From the NCBI RefSeq assembly GCF_954871325.1, contig NC_088776.1, positions 40,876,569 through 40,940,568 of the forward strand: a DNA stretch of 64,000 nt, written 5' to 3'. Both the position numbers and the translations under genes were made by a program. The notes beneath the pieces are model-generated. The model saw nothing but the letters and a program-made list of their open reading frames with translations. It was not told the DNA's origin and ran no database searches. This stretch comes from Gordionus sp. m RMFG-2023. Lineage: Eukaryota; Nematomorpha; Gordioida; Chordodea; Parachordodidae. Shown here in pieces: positions 1 through 10,061 of this stretch. Each line of letters starts with the position of its first letter. The first letter of the stretch is position 1.

Positions 1-86
1 CCATTTTTGAGGGCCAAAGATTTTTTCTGGGGGCCAGGTTTGGGACCAAATAATTTTTATGCCCCCTCCTCATGGCTACGACCCTG
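1..86 (-). mobile_element. Terminal fragment of a DNA transposon (CAGGG...-type end)
   Basis: Read on the minus strand the stretch opens with CAGGGTCGTAGCCATGAGGA followed by a run of G, and the element body leaves the window to the left. Similar termini with a GTCGCTAGCC or GTAGCC core lie at 6658 and near 15800. Such CAGGG-ends are usual for hAT-like and related cut-and-paste elements. No coding sequence remains. The family assignment is an inference from the terminus only. Confidence 0.4.
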
Positions 87-796
87 AATACAAGTATTCG
101 AGGCATTGCTCAACTCTCATTATAGCTAACGATAAGTAGCAGGGTTGATTTAAAAGGTCCGATTGATATAAATTGGAGTGAATTTTTGTTAAATAATGGA
201 GTTGATTTTTTATATTTAAATTTGTATTGACATTTAATATAACTTTAATTGGTATTATTTGATTTAGAGATCTGCAAAGTTAGGCTCGGTGGCCGGACCC
301 GGTTCGGGCCTACTTTTTTAAATTCGGGTTTGGGTTGGGTCGGGCCTAATATTTTAAAAAAAAATCGGGCCGGCCTTGAAAAAAATTTTAAAATATAATT
401 AATAAATTGGGTCCAATTTTTTTTTGTAAAATAAAAATATTTAATTTTATTTGTAGAAACTAGACGCCATATAGCATGTATCTAAAATAAATATATAATT
501 AAACTTTTGAAGTTTTTCTAAGAAACAAGGCGGCAACAATTTTTATTTGTAAGATAAAAATATTTAATTTTATTTAGTTACAAACTAGGCGCCATATGTC
601 ATGTCATATATCTTTTATTTTTGGTATAATAATTAGAAAAATTTATTTTATAAAAATTAAATTGTAATTTTTTTTATAAAATTTAACTATAATTTAAAAA
701 TGGATTTTATTTTTTAAAAAAATCATATAAAAAATAGAACATATATTTGTAAGCCCCATTTAGCTAAAAGAAATATATGGGAAATTTTGAAGACAT

Positions 797-854
797 ATTT
801 GATGATAAAAACAAAAAACTTGATTATGTCCAATGCCAAAAATGTAATAATATA
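797..854 (+). pseudogene. hAT transposase, 5' part of BED finger
   Basis: This short coding piece reads ...LDYVQCQKCNNI and supplies the first two cysteines (C-x2-C) of a BED zinc finger. The remaining half (LQYKSTTGNSHLRRHKC) resumes at 4483 after the nested element. Removing the insert with a TA or ATAT duplication restores the frame exactly, which makes this the true upstream part of the transposase gene at 4483-6204. No start codon was confidently assigned upstream. Confidence 0.75.
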
Positions 855-1261
855 TCGTCGGTCTAGAATTGGAGTGCTCCACTCGACATTTTCAAAATTT
901 TTGAGTTAGAAGTGGATAATAATTTATTTATTCCTAATATATATAAAAATAAAAACTAGATTAAAAAATATTAATTTTTGCCAATGTTATAGCTCTGTCA
1001 ATTTTGCTCTATTTGCATATAACGATGTAATTTTTGCTTCATATGCATGCCCTATCATATTATCTTATTTAATCACGTGTTGTATTTCCCTCCTTTTTTA
1101 ATTTTTTGTTTTCCATATTGAATCGTATAATTTTCATTACTATCTCTATTCCTATTTTAATGTCGAGGTAAATTTTATATTATTACATATTATAAATTAA
1201 ATATTTGAATTATTATGTATTAGTTTGTTATAATAAATTTCATTTTTTTTATTTAATCAAG

Positions 1262-2485
1262 CTGGCAATTTTTGATAATTTTTGATATCTATTTTTATTT
1301 AATTTCCACCAGTCGAATGGATTTGTAATATTACAAATTGTGGCTTCATCCACATATTTGCTTATTTCTAAGTTATTATTGTTGTGACTAGGTTTAACCT
1401 GATATATTTTATAAAACCCTTAATTTCTAGTTTTAAATAAACATGGAAAAAAAATCATGAAGCATTACCATAAAAACAGGGCTAAGAACCAACTCTCAAA
1501 ATTTTACTGAATCCAAATTCTTTTTTTAAACTAAGAATTTATTAGGTGATGTAAATATAAAATTTATTTAATTAATCAAAATAATCTCTGGCAATTTTTG
1601 ATATTTTTGGATATCTATTTTTATTTAATTTCCACCAGTCTAATGGATTTGTATTAATCAAATTGTGGCTTCATCCACATATTTGCTTATTTCTAAGTTA
1701 TTATTGTTGTGACTAGGTTTAACCTGATATATTTTATAAAACCCTTAATTTTTAGTTTTAAATAAACATGGAAAAAAAATAATGAAGCATTATACCATAA
1801 AAACAGGGCTAAGAACCAACTCTCAAAATTTTACTGAATCCAAATTCTTTTTTAAACTAGTAATTTATTAGGTGATGTAAATATAAAATTTATTTATTTA
1901 ATCAAAATAATCTCTGGCAATTTTTGATAATTTTGGATATCTATTTTTATTTAATTTCCACCAGTCTAATGGATTTGTATTAATCAAATTGTGGCTTCAT
2001 CCACATATTTGCTTATTTCTAAGTTATTATTGTTGTGACTAGGTTTAACCTGATATATTTTATAAAACCCTTAATTTCTAGTTTTAAATAAACATGGAAA
2101 AAAAATCATGAAGCATTACCATAAAAACAGGGCTAAGAACCAACTCTCGAAATTTTACTGAATCCAAATTCTTTTTTTAAACTAGAAATTTATTAGGTGA
2201 TGTAAATATAAAATTTATTTATTTAATCAAAATAATCTCTGGCAATGATAATTTTGGATATCTATTTTTAATTGATTTCCACCAGTCTAATGGATTTCTA
2301 TTAATATAAATTGTGGCTTCATCCACATATTTGCTTATTTCTAAGTTATTATTGTTGTGACTAGGTTTAACCTGATATATTTTATAAAACCCTTAATTTC
2401 TAGTTTTAAATAAACATGGAAAAAAAATAATAAAGCATTACCATAAAAACAGGGCTAAGAACCAACTCTCAAAATTTTACTGAAT
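1262..2485 (+). repeat. 326-bp tandem repeat, about 3.8 copies
   Basis: Copies start at 1262, 1588, 1914 and 2239, each opening CTGGCAAT and containing CCACCAGTC, TGGCTTCATCCACAT and AGGGCTAAGAACCAACTCTC. Copies differ by only a few substitutions and small indels. The fourth ends early at about 2485. The array lies between the left TIR and the gene of the nested transposon, so it is part of that element. It has no coding potential. Confidence 0.95.
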
Positions 2486-2590
2486 TACCTTTCTCATAAT
2501 TTAAATAAAGATTACATAAAATTAAATTTGATTAAATAATTGTTTAACATGTATCCAATGACATATGTCATTGCATGTATCACAATTTTT

Positions 2591-4111
2591 TAATATTTCT
2601 AGAAGCATAGCAAATGAAAGAAAAAGACTAAGGGAATGTGGTGAGGCCTACATCAATATCAAAAAAAGATTCTTTAAATTATAAAAACTATTCATACTTA
2701 TATTTTTTTGAAGTGGAGAATGTTAAAGTTAGAGTCTACAAACAATTTTTTTTACAAACACTTGATATTAGTAATAAACGAATTAGTTATTTTTTTAAAC
2801 ATTTATACCAAAATACTGGAACTTATTTGGCTCCTAGAAAAGGTAAAAATACTAAAAAAGTTATTTCTGATCAAGATAAAGATTTCATCATCGATCACAT
2901 AAACTCCATTCTCCAAAGGTCCATTCTCATTACAGGTGAAAAGATTCTTCCAAGGAATACTTTGATGGAAGTCTCAATTTTAAAATACTTTATGATCTAT
3001 ATTCTAAAAAATGTGATGAATTATCGAGAATTCCTGTTAAGGCGCATTATTATACAACAATATTTAAAAATAGTTTTAATATAGGATTTGCTAAACCAGT
3101 AAAAGATAGGTGCGATAAATGTGAGCGGTATTTAATTAATAAAGAATATATAAATGAAGAAGAGATTTGTAACTACAATAAGCACCATGACGATTATGTT
3201 GAGAAGAGTATTGAAAGAGGTATGGACAGAATCATAGCTAGGTCAAAAAAAATTTTAGTCATATCATTTGACCTTCAAAATGTCATAACCTTACTAAGAT
3301 CTGAGGTTGGATCTTCTTATTATAAAAGAAAATTATCTGTTTATAATGAAACTGCATATTGCAGTCAAGACAAACGTGGTTATTGTGCTATTTGGCATCA
3401 AGGCCAAACCGGAAGAACTGGTAATGACATAGCTTGCAGTGTGATAGCATTAGTAGATGCGATATTAAAAAAATTTCCAAATATCCCTCTTCTAATTCTG
3501 CGGGCTGATTCCTGTGTCGCCCAAAATAAAAATTCTATTATAATTTATGGTTTAAAACATTATTTAGCAAATAACACGACCAGTCAAATCGAAACAATAC
3601 AAATCAAATATGGTGCTCCAGGCCATTCGATTTTACAAGAGGTTGATTCAATACATAGCCAAATAGAAAGATGCTTAAGAAAAAATGAGATCCTTAGCCC
3701 TCTAACTCTTTATAGATTAATAAGAGGTATTAATCGCAAAAACCCATTTGAGGTAATTGAAATGACTTCAAATAATTATTTCGATTACCATTCTGCTTCG
3801 AAAAAATTCAAATTTAACCACATACCGTTCACTAAATTAAAATCAATAAAAATTTCAAAAACGGAACCTTTTTATTTGCAATATAGATTATCGTTTAAAT
3901 CTAATAATATGATTAAAGTGTCTATTTTACAGGATTCAAAAACACGTAGGCCTAATTTTGACAAAGAATTAGTTACAACAAATTTTCGCATATTAAATTG
4001 ATCCCGAAAACGAATGGCAAAATAAACGATGAAACTAAAAAAGATATTAGATCAATGTTAGAGTTCATGCTCAGAGTTGATAGTGAATATATGGAAAATA
4101 TTATTAATTAA
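2591..4111 (+). pseudogene. DUF7869-like putative transposase, frameshifted
   Basis: The family is known from many invertebrate genomes as unnamed proteins. Seen here in order: a basic start (ERKRLRECGEAY), a conserved VYKQFFLQTLDIS segment and a LAPRKGK loop, then YFDGSLNFKILYDLYSKKC, a CDKCE pair of cysteines, and KKILVISFDLQNV with the first likely catalytic Asp. After these come SSYYKRKLSVYNE, LILRADSCVAQNKNS with the second Asp, and the GHSILQEVDSIHSQIER helix with a possible third acidic site. A C-terminal piece ends with IRSMLEFML. The order and spacing suggest an RNase-H fold. Three frame changes (about 2670, 2930 and 3990) divide it; the longest open piece is 3222-4001. It is the only gene between the TIRs at 855 and 4480. 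Function as a transposase is an inference. Confidence 0.7.
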
Positions 4112-4482
4112 ATATTAGATTTATTTTATATCCATTTTTATTAATTGTAAGAATAAATTAGAAAATAAATAAAGATATTGTGTTAATTTATTTATTAAAT
4201 TTAAAAAAATGGAAATGGAGCATTTATAACATTTTAAAAAAATCATAAAGTGTTATATTTGCTTCACTTGCATTTTGATTTTATCAAATAAATTTTATAT
4301 TTAAATTTTTTGATTAAAAATTTTTTAGGCTATAATTAATTAACAATATGATAAATTATCTCTGAAATTTTGAATTAAATTGAGCAATAAGTTTTTCCTA
4401 TATTTGATTTTAAACTTTAATGTTGATTTTCTCATTTTAAACTTTTGCGCAAGTGGAGCACTCCAATTCTAGACCGACGATA

Positions 4483-6204
4483 TTACAATATAAAAGTACA
4501 ACTGGAAATTCTCATTTAAGACGTCACAAGTGCGTTAAGAATGACGATTCCTCTATTCCTAAAATAACTAGATATATTCAAAAGAAAATTATAGATATAA
4601 ATTCTTCCTTAACTATTAAAAAGAAAATATGTGATACCATGATCTATTATTGCGCCAAGGACATGCGTGCCTTTGATTCGATAACTGGAGATGGCTTTAT
4701 AAAAATGGCTCAAAATTTTATTCAAATTGGCTCCATTTACGGTAATATTGACTGTAGCGAAATTATTCCCCATCCAATTACTTTATCAAGAAATGCTATA
4801 GTTATGACGGATCAAATTTGAACAAATTTGGTTAATAAAATAAATGTTCAATTATTTGATAAAAAGTGCTCTGCCACCACTGATATGTGGACAGATTCCT
4901 TTAAAAAGTTTTCCTATTTAACTGTTTCAATTCATTATATCGAAGGTGAAACCTTATATAACATGTTTTATTTACGAGTAAGTTTAAAGAAGAGGAAAAA
5001 CCGTCGCGAACATACATAAGGAAATGCTACAAAATTATGCTGCAATTCGAATAATTCCCGATCAAGTGAAAAATATAATATTTATATCTGATCAAGGAGC
5101 TAATATAATTAAAGCCCTAGAAAAATAAGAATAAATTGCAGCGCACATCTGTTAAATACAGTTCTTTGAAATACCTTTAAGGAACAATCTGAAAATTATC
5201 GCTCCTAATATATCTCAAACCCTTATTTCTGCTAAAAAATGAACCATGTATTTTAAACAAAGCGGCATGAATCAATATTTAGACAAAACATTACAACAAG
5301 ATATCGAAACAAGATGGAATTCGAAATTATATATGTTGAAATCTATTTATAACCAATATGATGACATCGCCAATTTTTTATCATCCAAGAGAGATATTTA
5401 TAAAATGGAAAACTTGGAGAAATCTATTTTAAAAAATTTGATTGATATTTTACATCCTTTTGATAAAGCTACTAAAGAACTAGAAGGAGATATTAATCCT
5501 ACTTTATATAAAGTACTGCTATGCTTTAATAATATTCTTCACGAGGATTTAAATGAAACTTTTCAAAACAATGAAATAAAACAAATAAAAACCAATTTAA
5601 AAATTTTTTTATTATCTAAATTTAAAATCGATATTTTGCATAAAATAGCGACATTTTTATGCCCCAGATATAGAAAATTAAGAATGTTATCATCAATGGA
5701 AATATTAGAAGTGAAAAATTCAGTCAAAAATATAATTAATTCTGAAGAATATTGTAAGCCTTCAATTGATATTATAGATTTGGATATACAAGGCGTTTCT
5801 CAAATTGTGGAATCTCCTAAAAGATCTAAAGGTACATTTAAAATTGTTCTATTTATCTTTATATATCAGACAATGAATATGAAAGATGGGAGGACAATGA
5901 GGAAGAATTTGAAAAAAAAAGAAACAGATGAGCTTGAAATTTATAAGAATTTGAATATAAAAGAGAATATAGAAAATATAGATCCAGAAAAAGATATATT
6001 AAAATGGTGGAGCAAAAATGAAATTAGATTACCAAAGATGACGAAATTGGCTAGAAAAATTCTAGCTATTCCTGCAACGTCCACAACGTCAGAGAGAACT
6101 TTTTCAAAAAATGGAAGGCTATTAGAAGAAATAGACTGAAACCTGAAAATGTTGATGCTTTGATATTTTTAAATGATAATTATAAATATGAATCTAATAT
6201 ATAG
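4483..6204 (+). pseudogene. hAT transposase, main part (BED 3' half to hATC)
   Basis: The open part begins with the His/Cys half of the BED finger (NSHLRRHKC). It continues with an RYIQKKI...DMRAFDSITGDGF segment and CSATTDMWTDSFKKF holding the first catalytic Asp region. Then follow FISDQGANIIKALEK, an AAHLLNTVL remnant, the ETRWNSKLYMLKSI motif, and a long helical insertion domain. Last is the C-terminal dimerisation block (DILKWWSKNE...ATSTTSERTFSKNGRL), ending with a separate-frame piece LKPENVDALIFLN. There is an in-frame stop at 4819-4821 and frame changes near 5030-5250 and 6120, so it cannot be functional. Family length would be about 600 residues together with the piece at 797-854. 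Confidence 0.85.
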
Positions 6205-6657
6205 TTGTGTAATTTAACATTATAATTATTATTTGTTTGGTTTATAGGTATTTTTGATAGTATTTTAAATAAATAATTAAATACTAAATAAATTGTCTGT
6301 CTAGTGTCTACTAAGAAAATACAAAATGTTAAATATAAAAAATAAACTAAAAGCTAAAAAAAATCAATTTCTATCGGGCGGACAAATAATTTTTACTTTG
6401 AGATGAATAAAAAAAAATTTCGGGCCGGGCCGGGCTTAAAAAATTAGGCCCGATGTAGATCACTAATTTGAATATAACCTTATTTAATATGTTGAAAAAA
6501 ATTTACGATTATTTTAACTTGTAACCTTGCTTTTGTTTAAAATATTTTTGTAATATATTTTGATACTTTTTATTTTTGTTTAATCAAATTGCATTTAATA
6601 TGAAAGATATATATACCTTATTTTTTGATAATAGGTATTTGTTTTTTTAGATTAATG

Positions 6658-7533
6658 CAGGGGCGTCGCTAGCCTTTACAATCTCAGGGGCTCAACTAAA
6701 AAAATTTTATTAGGGGCTTCGCCCCCCATACTTCCAATTTGCGGGCCTAAATTTATTATACTTTTTTAAAATTTTCTTACTCTAAACAATTATTCTGAAT
6801 TTCATAACAGTATCTTTTATTAAATATTATAATATTTAATCCTATTTAACAAATAATAAATGTGTGTACTTGCTTGTTTTTAGCAGGGTATAGTAAACGA
6901 CTACAATTTATAGTCTTACTCAAGTTTACAGCTTGAGTTGCTAAGTTTACTTTATTATTTTAATGAGACTAAAATTATTTGTCATATTATATTTTGCATA
7001 AACTAACATATAAATAATTAAAACAATACAAGACATATTTACAAATAACATTTTTTAATACAAAATCTATTTATTACAGTATAAAATATTTTCGATGGTT
7101 GATATAAAAAAATCTGCGTCTAAAGAATTACAAGTGATTAAAAAGGTTAATTTATTCATACATATGCCTCAATTAATAATGGTTTATATAATTCTAGGCA
7201 ACTTACATTGACAAAAGGTCATGAAACTAATATAACTCTCTGTTACCATTTTAGACAATGTTTTATAGAATGGACTAATAAGAAAAAATTTATAGGCCTT
7301 ACCAAATTAACAATTCTTGAAGAGAATATAAACGACCAATCCAAATCATAAAACTATATGGTAGTTAGAGCTTCCACTTAGATGAAATGATGTAAGCTAG
7401 ATAAGTAATCGAGAAAATTATTATGAGATATTAAATTTCAAAATAATTATCTTCCATTTTTAATGATATGTAAACGACTATAGAGTTGATCATTATTGCA
7501 TATCTAAAATATGCAATCATATGCTCTCAGCAG
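6658..7533 (+). mobile_element. CAGGGGCG-type transposon end, then AT-rich DNA
   Basis: The sequence opens CAGGGGCGTCGCTAGCC directly after the interrupted LTR-like repeat and continues with a GGGGCTTCGCCCC hairpin-like block at about 6714. A similar block (GGGGCGAAGCCCC) lies near 15750 in opposite orientation. No partner end with a matching target duplication was found. The rest, about 6780-7533, is AT-rich with no coding sequence that I recognise. Confidence 0.4.
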
Positions 7534-7550
7534 CGGTAGTAATAAATATA

Positions 7551-7845
7551 GGAAAATAATTCCCCGGAAAAAAAATCCCTGGAAAAAATCCCGGGAAATA
7601 AATTCCCTGGAAAAAAATTCCCCGGAAGATTACTCCCAGGAAAAAAAATCCCCAGAAAAATAATTTCCCCTGGAAAATAATTCCCCTGAAAATAATTCCC
7701 CTGAAAATAATTCCCAGGTAAATAATGCTCCGGAAAAAAAATACCCGGAAAAAAATTCCCTTGGAAAATAATTCTATGGGAAAAAATTCCCATAGAAATT
7801 ATTTTTCCGGAAAAAATTTCCTCGGAAAAAATTCCCCATTTTTTA
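7551..7845 (-). repeat. Left TIR array of about 17-bp units
   Basis: Imperfect tandem units of GGAAAATAATTCCC(C/T)(T/G) type, with variation in the A-run length and in the CCGG/CCTGG/CCAGG joint. It is the inverse of the right array. An open frame rich in PGNYFQGN repeats on the minus strand is a by-product of the repeat and not a gene. Confidence 0.85.
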
Positions 7846-7924
7846 AATCCTATAAAATATTAAATTATAGGATAAAATTAACAATATAGGAAAAAATATC
7901 CCCGGAAAAAAAATTTGAAGGAAA

Positions 7925-8360
7925 GATTTAATAGAGTGGCTAAAATTTATTATTTTTCTGATGGAGCAGTAACCAATATAAAAATAAAAGAATTCATTAA
8001 TCTCTACAATCATGAAAATGATTTTGGGATAGGCTGAGTGACATTTTTTGAAACTGCACAAGGTAAAAGTCCATGCGACATTTTGGGGGCCGTTACTAAA
8101 CGGTTAGCAGCTCGAGCAAGCTAGCAACGTCCATATGAACATCACATATTGACAGCAATAGATTTATTTAACTATGCAATAAATAATATCTATGGGGTAA
8201 ATTATATATTTGTGAGCAATAATAATAAATGAATATAGAAAGTCATCTTGAAAGCAGATTTTTGAAAGCAAAGAGAATTTCTGGAACACAAAGCTCCAAG
8301 CTTTTATTCCTCTAGACGAAAACAAAAGTCATAATTTATTAAAATTCGTTGGATAATTAT
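7925..8360 (+). pseudogene. Fragment of YFSDG-type putative transposase
   Basis: The piece reads YYFSDGAVTNIKIKEFIN, then NHENDFGIG, AQGKSPCDILGAVTKRLAARAS, then FNYAINNIYG, and out of frame a REFLEHK/GTQSSK stretch. These align segment by segment with the larger copy at 28100-29830 (FSDGSAAQYKNHKKFINI, CHHEMDFGVQ, AHGKSVCDAI, KRLA, LYELAKENINGIY). Two in-frame stops lie in it, and only the C-terminal half of the family is present. It sits inside the foldback-like element, close to the left array. The catalytic role is inferred from the paired conserved Asp and the transposon setting. Confidence 0.7.
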
Positions 8361-8929
8361 ATATGATATATTTAATTATAAATTTTTGATTGTATTATAT
8401 GTAATGCAATTTGAGGCAAATAAAGTTATAAATATGTTTAGAATTATTTTGTCAAGTAACTTCGAGACAAAATTTAACTAAAGTGTTAAACAAAGCTCAT
8501 TATTCCAGCCACTTCTTAAAAATTTTGATAAAGATAAAAAAAAGTAAGGACCTGTCATTTAGACATAATTTTTAAATTAACATTATTTCATAACTATTCA
8601 TTAAATTAAAATATGATGATATTAATGTTAAATTTGTTCAATTTTAGCCATATAAAGAGTAATAACTCCTTAACCCATGTTCATCCCTGTCAAGGATTTT
8701 GTACAAATATAAAGCAGTGTGATATCTATCTACAGAAAAGAAATTTTGAAAAAAAATACCTTTTTTTTCTATGTCCATTTCCGGTTTTACACATCCGGTT
8801 TTTGATATTAATAAAATGTCCATCATATATTTTTATGTCATTTTAAAGAACTTTTAAAAATTTAAATTATTTTTCTAACATAATTATTTCTCTAGATATT
8901 TGAAAATAAATGAGATGTATTTTGTCAAA

Positions 8930-9099
8930 AATGTACCATTTTTCCGCGCTTTAAATGGCCATATCTTAGCGGGTAAACAGTGTTGGAAGGTAAAATTTCA
9001 TTTTTTTCTTAGTTATAGTATATACTACCAGTATACAAAATTTAAGAAAAATTGAAGGAGGGGGGTTGAAACCTTGGTTGATTTGATATGGAATTCACC
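8930..9099 (-). mobile_element. Terminus of the same long-TIR transposon family
   Basis: Read on the minus strand from 9099 the sequence begins GGTGAATTCCATATCAAATC and goes on through a C-rich block to TTTTTCTTAA. This resembles the left end of the element at 27030, which begins GGGTCATTCCACGTCAAATG and has the same C-rich and TTCTTAA features about 30-60 bases in. With the fragment at 7925-8360 it marks an older copy of that family, now inside the foldback-like element. The other end was not found. Confidence 0.45.
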
Positions 9100-9794
9100 A
9101 TATTTTTTGGTAGCGTTCAATTACTTGAGAGTTTTTGAATTAAATAAGCTTTTGTAATCAGTGATTAGGATCAATACTTTTTTTGAAAATGTATAATCAG
9201 ATACAATTTTTAAAATCAATAATATACATAAAAAATTTCCATTATGTTATTTTGTCCGGGATTCAAACTGATATAAACGAACGGAACAGAATAGTGTCAT
9301 AATATTCATTTTAATGTTATATATATTTTAACCTTAGTGGCGTGTTAGAAATAATCCCCCCCCCCTTCATGATATTCAAGTCTAGATGAAAAGTGGATTA
9401 TGAAAATAACCTTTCTCTTTCTAGGGAAAAATTTCTTTCACATTTTTCTTTTGATTTTAAATTATAAAACCTCTTTCATAATTTTTATATATTTCTATAA
9501 AAATCTATCGTCACAAATCTATTCTTTTTATGCTATCTACTAAATTATAAAATATAAAAGCTACCAACCGATTTATCAATTCTCATTTAAAGATTGCCCT
9601 TTTGGAATTAAAAAAGAAATACTCTCAACGTTCAGAAAATACTAACATAATTTTTTAGAAATATTTTCGTTATTTTAGCAGCGGGATTATTTTTTGATAA
9701 TTTTAAAAAAATTATTCGGGGAATTTTTTTCGGTTTTTTTTCCGGTTTTTTTTCCGGGGATTAATTTTCCCCCATATTTAATTCAAAATCTAAA

Positions 9795-10043
9795 AAATGG
9801 GGAATTTATTTTCCGGTGAATTATTTTTTATGGGAATTTTTTTCCTGAGAATTTTTTTCAAGGGGAATATTTTTCCGGGTAATTATTTTCCAAGGATTTT
9901 TTTTCCGGGGAATTATTTTCCGAGGAATTATCTTCCAGGGGATATTTTTTCCCGGGGTTTTTTTTCTGGGGAATTATTTTCCAGGGAATTTTTTTTCGGG
10001 GAATTATTTTTCTGGGGAATTTTTTTCCGGGGAATTATTTTCC
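9795..10043 (+). repeat. Right TIR array of about 17-bp units
   Basis: Tandem units of GGGGAATTATTTTCC type, the inverse of the array at 7551-7845. An open frame (NLFSGELFFMGIFF...) runs through it only because the units lack stops in that frame. No protein is proposed. Confidence 0.85.
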
Positions 10044-10061
10044 GCTTACCGGTAGTAATAA

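Larger units (their letters stand above)
855..4480 (+). mobile_element. Nested TIR transposon with a DUF7869-like gene and tandem repeats
   Basis: The ends are a perfect inverted repeat of about 30 bp: 852-883 (TCGTCGGTCTAGAATTGGAG...) against 4452-4483. The element sits inside the BED-finger codons of the surrounding hAT. A TA duplication (853-854 and 4481-4482), or equivalently a palindromic ATAT, restores the host reading frame without gain or loss. The interior has an AT-rich left part, about four copies of a 326-bp tandem repeat, and one gene on the + strand encoding a DUF7869-like protein with RNase-H-like spacing of acidic residues. That this protein is the transposase is inferred from its being the only coding region between the TIRs. 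Confidence 0.8.
265..6465 (+). mobile_element. hAT DNA transposon (decayed), carrying a nested element
   Basis: The termini are TAGAGATCTGCA on the left and TGTAGATCACTA on the right, an imperfect 12-bp inverted repeat. The flanks give an 8-bp target duplication, ATTTGATT against ATTTGAAT, the length expected for hAT. A related unoccupied copy of the target repeat at 16696-17022 shows the site without the insertion. Subterminal regions on both sides are rich in GGGCC/GGGCCGG blocks. Inside are a transposase with BED finger and hATC domain, interrupted by a nested transposon at 855-4480. The 407-bp element at 26613-27019 shares the termini and part of the subterminal sequence and looks like a deletion derivative. 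Confidence 0.85.
187..6657 (+). repeat. LTR-like repeat copy, split by a hAT insertion
   Basis: Bases 187-264 and 6466-6657 together match the repeat at 16696-16960 almost base for base. The repeat begins TGTTAAATAA. A hAT transposon (265-6465) separates the two parts. The right end is cut at 6658 by another transposon terminus, so the last 65 or so bases seen in the second copy are missing. It is treated here as an old LTR-like fossil fragment, and no internal genes were found next to it. Confidence 0.5.
7546..10049. mobile_element. Foldback-like element with minisatellite inverted ends
   Basis: The left end (7551 to about 7845) is an array of units of about 17 bp like GGAAAATAATTCCCC. The right end (about 9795-10043) is the inverted form, GGGGAATTATTTTCC. 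Both arrays border the same inner block (CCCCATTTTTTAAAT and its complement), so the arms are true inverted repeats of about 300 bp. The 12-bp direct repeat CGGTAGTAATAA flanks the whole at 7534-7545 and 10050-10061. Tandem-repeat TIRs are the mark of foldback elements (Drosophila FB, Galileo). The interior carries a transposase fragment at 7925-8360 and an old terminus near 9099. It has no complete gene. Confidence 0.65.
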
